Part shown: piece by piece, positions 63,028 through 64,000 of the stretch
Position numbering within the stretch: position 1 is the stretch's first letter
Layout of the letters: the number at the start of each line of letters is the position of its first letter
DNA from: Larkinella bovis
Lineage (GTDB): Bacteria; Bacteroidota; Bacteroidia; Cytophagales; Spirosomataceae
Assembly (NCBI RefSeq): GCF_042655385.1
Contig: NZ_JBHSMA010000002.1
Span: forward strand, 744,001-808,000
DNA length: 64,000 bases
Reading direction: 5' to 3'
Notes under the pieces: generated by a model
What the model was told of the DNA's origin: nothing
Database searches by the model: none
The model's input: only the letters and a program-made list of their open reading frames with translations
Position numbers and translations under genes: made by a program

Positions 63028-64000
63028 TTACAGCGGAATCTGCTCGAACACCACCGCCGGTTTTTCGGCATCCTTGAATGCCTTGCGCGGACGAATGTTC
63101 AGCGTCTGGAACAACTGCCGGTCCTGATCTTCTTCCGGATTCGGCGTCGTCAGCAATTTGTCACCGGCAAAAATGGAGTTGGCTCCGGCCAGGAAACACA
63201 GCGCCTGCTCCTCCACACTCATCCGAACCCGGCCCGCCGATAACCGCACCATCGCCTTCGGCATGATAATCCGGGCCGTGGCAATCATCCGCACCATCTC
63301 CCAGACCGACACCCGGGGCTGGTCCTCCAGGGGCGTTCCCTCCACCGGCACCAGCGCGTTGACCGGCACCGATTCGGGGTGTTCGGGCAGGTTGGCCAGC
63401 GTGTGCAGCATCCCGATCCGGTCCTGGTGCGATTCGCCCATGCCGATAATGCCGCCGGAACAAACCGAAATACCGGCCTGCCGAACGTTACCGAGCGTAT
63501 CCAGCCGGTCGTCGTAGGTACGGGTCGAAATAATGTCGCCGTAGTATTCCTCGCTAGTGTCGAGGTTATGGTTATAGGCGTACAAACCGGCCTCTTTCAG
63601 CTTTTCGGCCTGGCTTTCGGTCAGCATTCCCAGTGTACAGCAAACTTCCATGCCCAGTTGGTTGACGCCTTTCACCATTTCCAGCACCTTGTCGAAATCG
63701 CGGTTGTCGCGCACTTCGCGCCAGGCGGCTCCCATGCAAAACCGGGTGCTGCCTGATTCTTTGGCCCGGTGAGCCGCCGTCAGAACCTCGCTAACCTCCA
63801 TCAATTTGTGCACCTTCACGTTGGTGTGATACCGGGCGGCCTGCGGGCAATACGCACAGTCTTCGGGACAGCCTCCGGTTTTGACCGAGAGCAGCGTGCA
63901 AACCTGCACTTCCTGCGGGTCGTGGTGCTGGCGGTGAACAGTGGCCGCGCGGTAAATAAGATCCAGAACGGGGGAGTTATAAATGTCAGCGATTTCGGCG
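63028..64000 (-). CDS. bioB: Biotin synthase (5' end beyond window)
   Basis: About 323 residues visible; the frame stays open to position 64000, so the start is outside. Radical-SAM motif in GGCPEDCAYCPQAARYHT (CxxxCxxC) plus conserved YNHNLDTS and EGTPLED. Inserts sulfur into dethiobiotin, the last step of biotin synthesis. The segment AEIADIYNSPVLDLIYRAATVHR visible at the edge is the normal N-terminal part. Confidence 0.95.
   Translation of the reverse strand, partial: AEIADIYNSPVLDLIYRAATVHRQHHDPQEVQVCTLLSVKTGGCPEDCAYCPQAARYHTNVKVHKLMEVSEVLTAAHRAKESGSTRFCMGAAWREVRDNRDFDKVLEMVKGVNQLGMEVCCTLGMLTESQAEKLKEAGLYAYNHNLDTSEEYYGDIISTRTYDDRLDTLGNVRQAGISVCSGGIIGMGESHQDRIGMLHTLANLPEHPESVPVNALVPVEGTPLEDQPRVSVWEMVRMIATARIIMPKAMVRLSAGRVRMSVEEQALCFLAGANSIFAGDKLLTTPNPEEDQDRQLFQTLNIRPRKAFKDAEKPAVVFEQIPL

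Overview
The window looks like chromosomal DNA of a Bacteroidota bacterium of the order Cytophagales, most likely a Spirosomataceae-type genome (Spirosoma/Larkinella-like). This is inference from several signs: moderate-to-high GC, promoters with a TAnnTTTG -7 box and a TTG/TTTG -33 box, very weak Shine-Dalgarno use, an acyl-ornithine transcarbamylase (ArgF') in place of ordinary ArgF, DUF6089 outer-membrane barrels beside nadK, and a propeller-type LytS/LytTR two-component pair. Most of the window is well-ordered housekeeping DNA.

Layout. 1-5.6 kb (minus strand): a Tat-exported sulfite-oxidase-type molybdoenzyme (cut by the window edge), purA, a Fur-family regulator and relA/spoT. 5.8-10.8 kb: tRNA-Leu(UAG) and the protein quality-control set tig, XRE regulator, clpP, a haem-binding gene and clpX. 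10.9-14.9 kb: two tandem paralogous lipoproteins, an alpha/beta hydrolase and an unrecognised 400-residue protein. 15.0-17.9 kb: the arginine operon argD-argF'-argB. 17.9-18.5 kb: an NlpC/P60 hydrolase.

18.5-23.2 kb is a mobile element. It has imperfect terminal inverted repeats starting GGTAGTG and is flanked by a perfect 8-bp direct repeat (TAAAGTAG). Inside are a decayed ISL3-family insertion sequence with its own 21-bp perfect inverted repeats, a 5'-truncated molybdenum-carrier-like gene, an intact SDR oxidoreductase, an AraC regulator, a 76-bp perfect palindrome and a small basic KGGKAR-type protein.

23.4-28.7 kb (minus strand): a tightly packed operon of an S8 subtilase, a TPR-CHAT caspase-like protease and a secreted phytase-like/esterase-like protein. 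Next are a gene-free 0.6 kb, a membrane-anchored HExxH metalloprotease and an FAD amine-oxidoreductase. 31.4-37.5 kb (plus strand): pabA/trpG, an alpha/beta hydrolase, a CBS protein, nadK, two DUF6089 barrels and an M23 peptidase. 37.7-42.3 kb: a lipoprotein and the propeller histidine kinase/LytTR pair. 42.4-47.7 kb: a LEA14-like lipoprotein, gyrB and ppk1. 47.8-53.4 kb: a lipoprotein, a lipoprotein hydrolase with an outer-membrane-type protein, a CNT nucleoside transporter and a DUF1697 protein. 53.7-60.2 kb: a small protein with a strong promoter, then a tripartite RND efflux operon (adaptor, pump, outer-membrane factor). 60.3-64.0 kb: a YfcE-like phosphodiesterase, a GT4 glycosyltransferase, an esterase and bioB (cut by the edge).

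Several intergenic spaces carry imperfect palindromes with simple AG-rich arms, and some share a GACGC..CGG core in the loop. The most novel signals are the nested mobile element, the subtilase/TPR-CHAT operon, the duplicated C-terminally anchored lipoproteins and the palindrome family.
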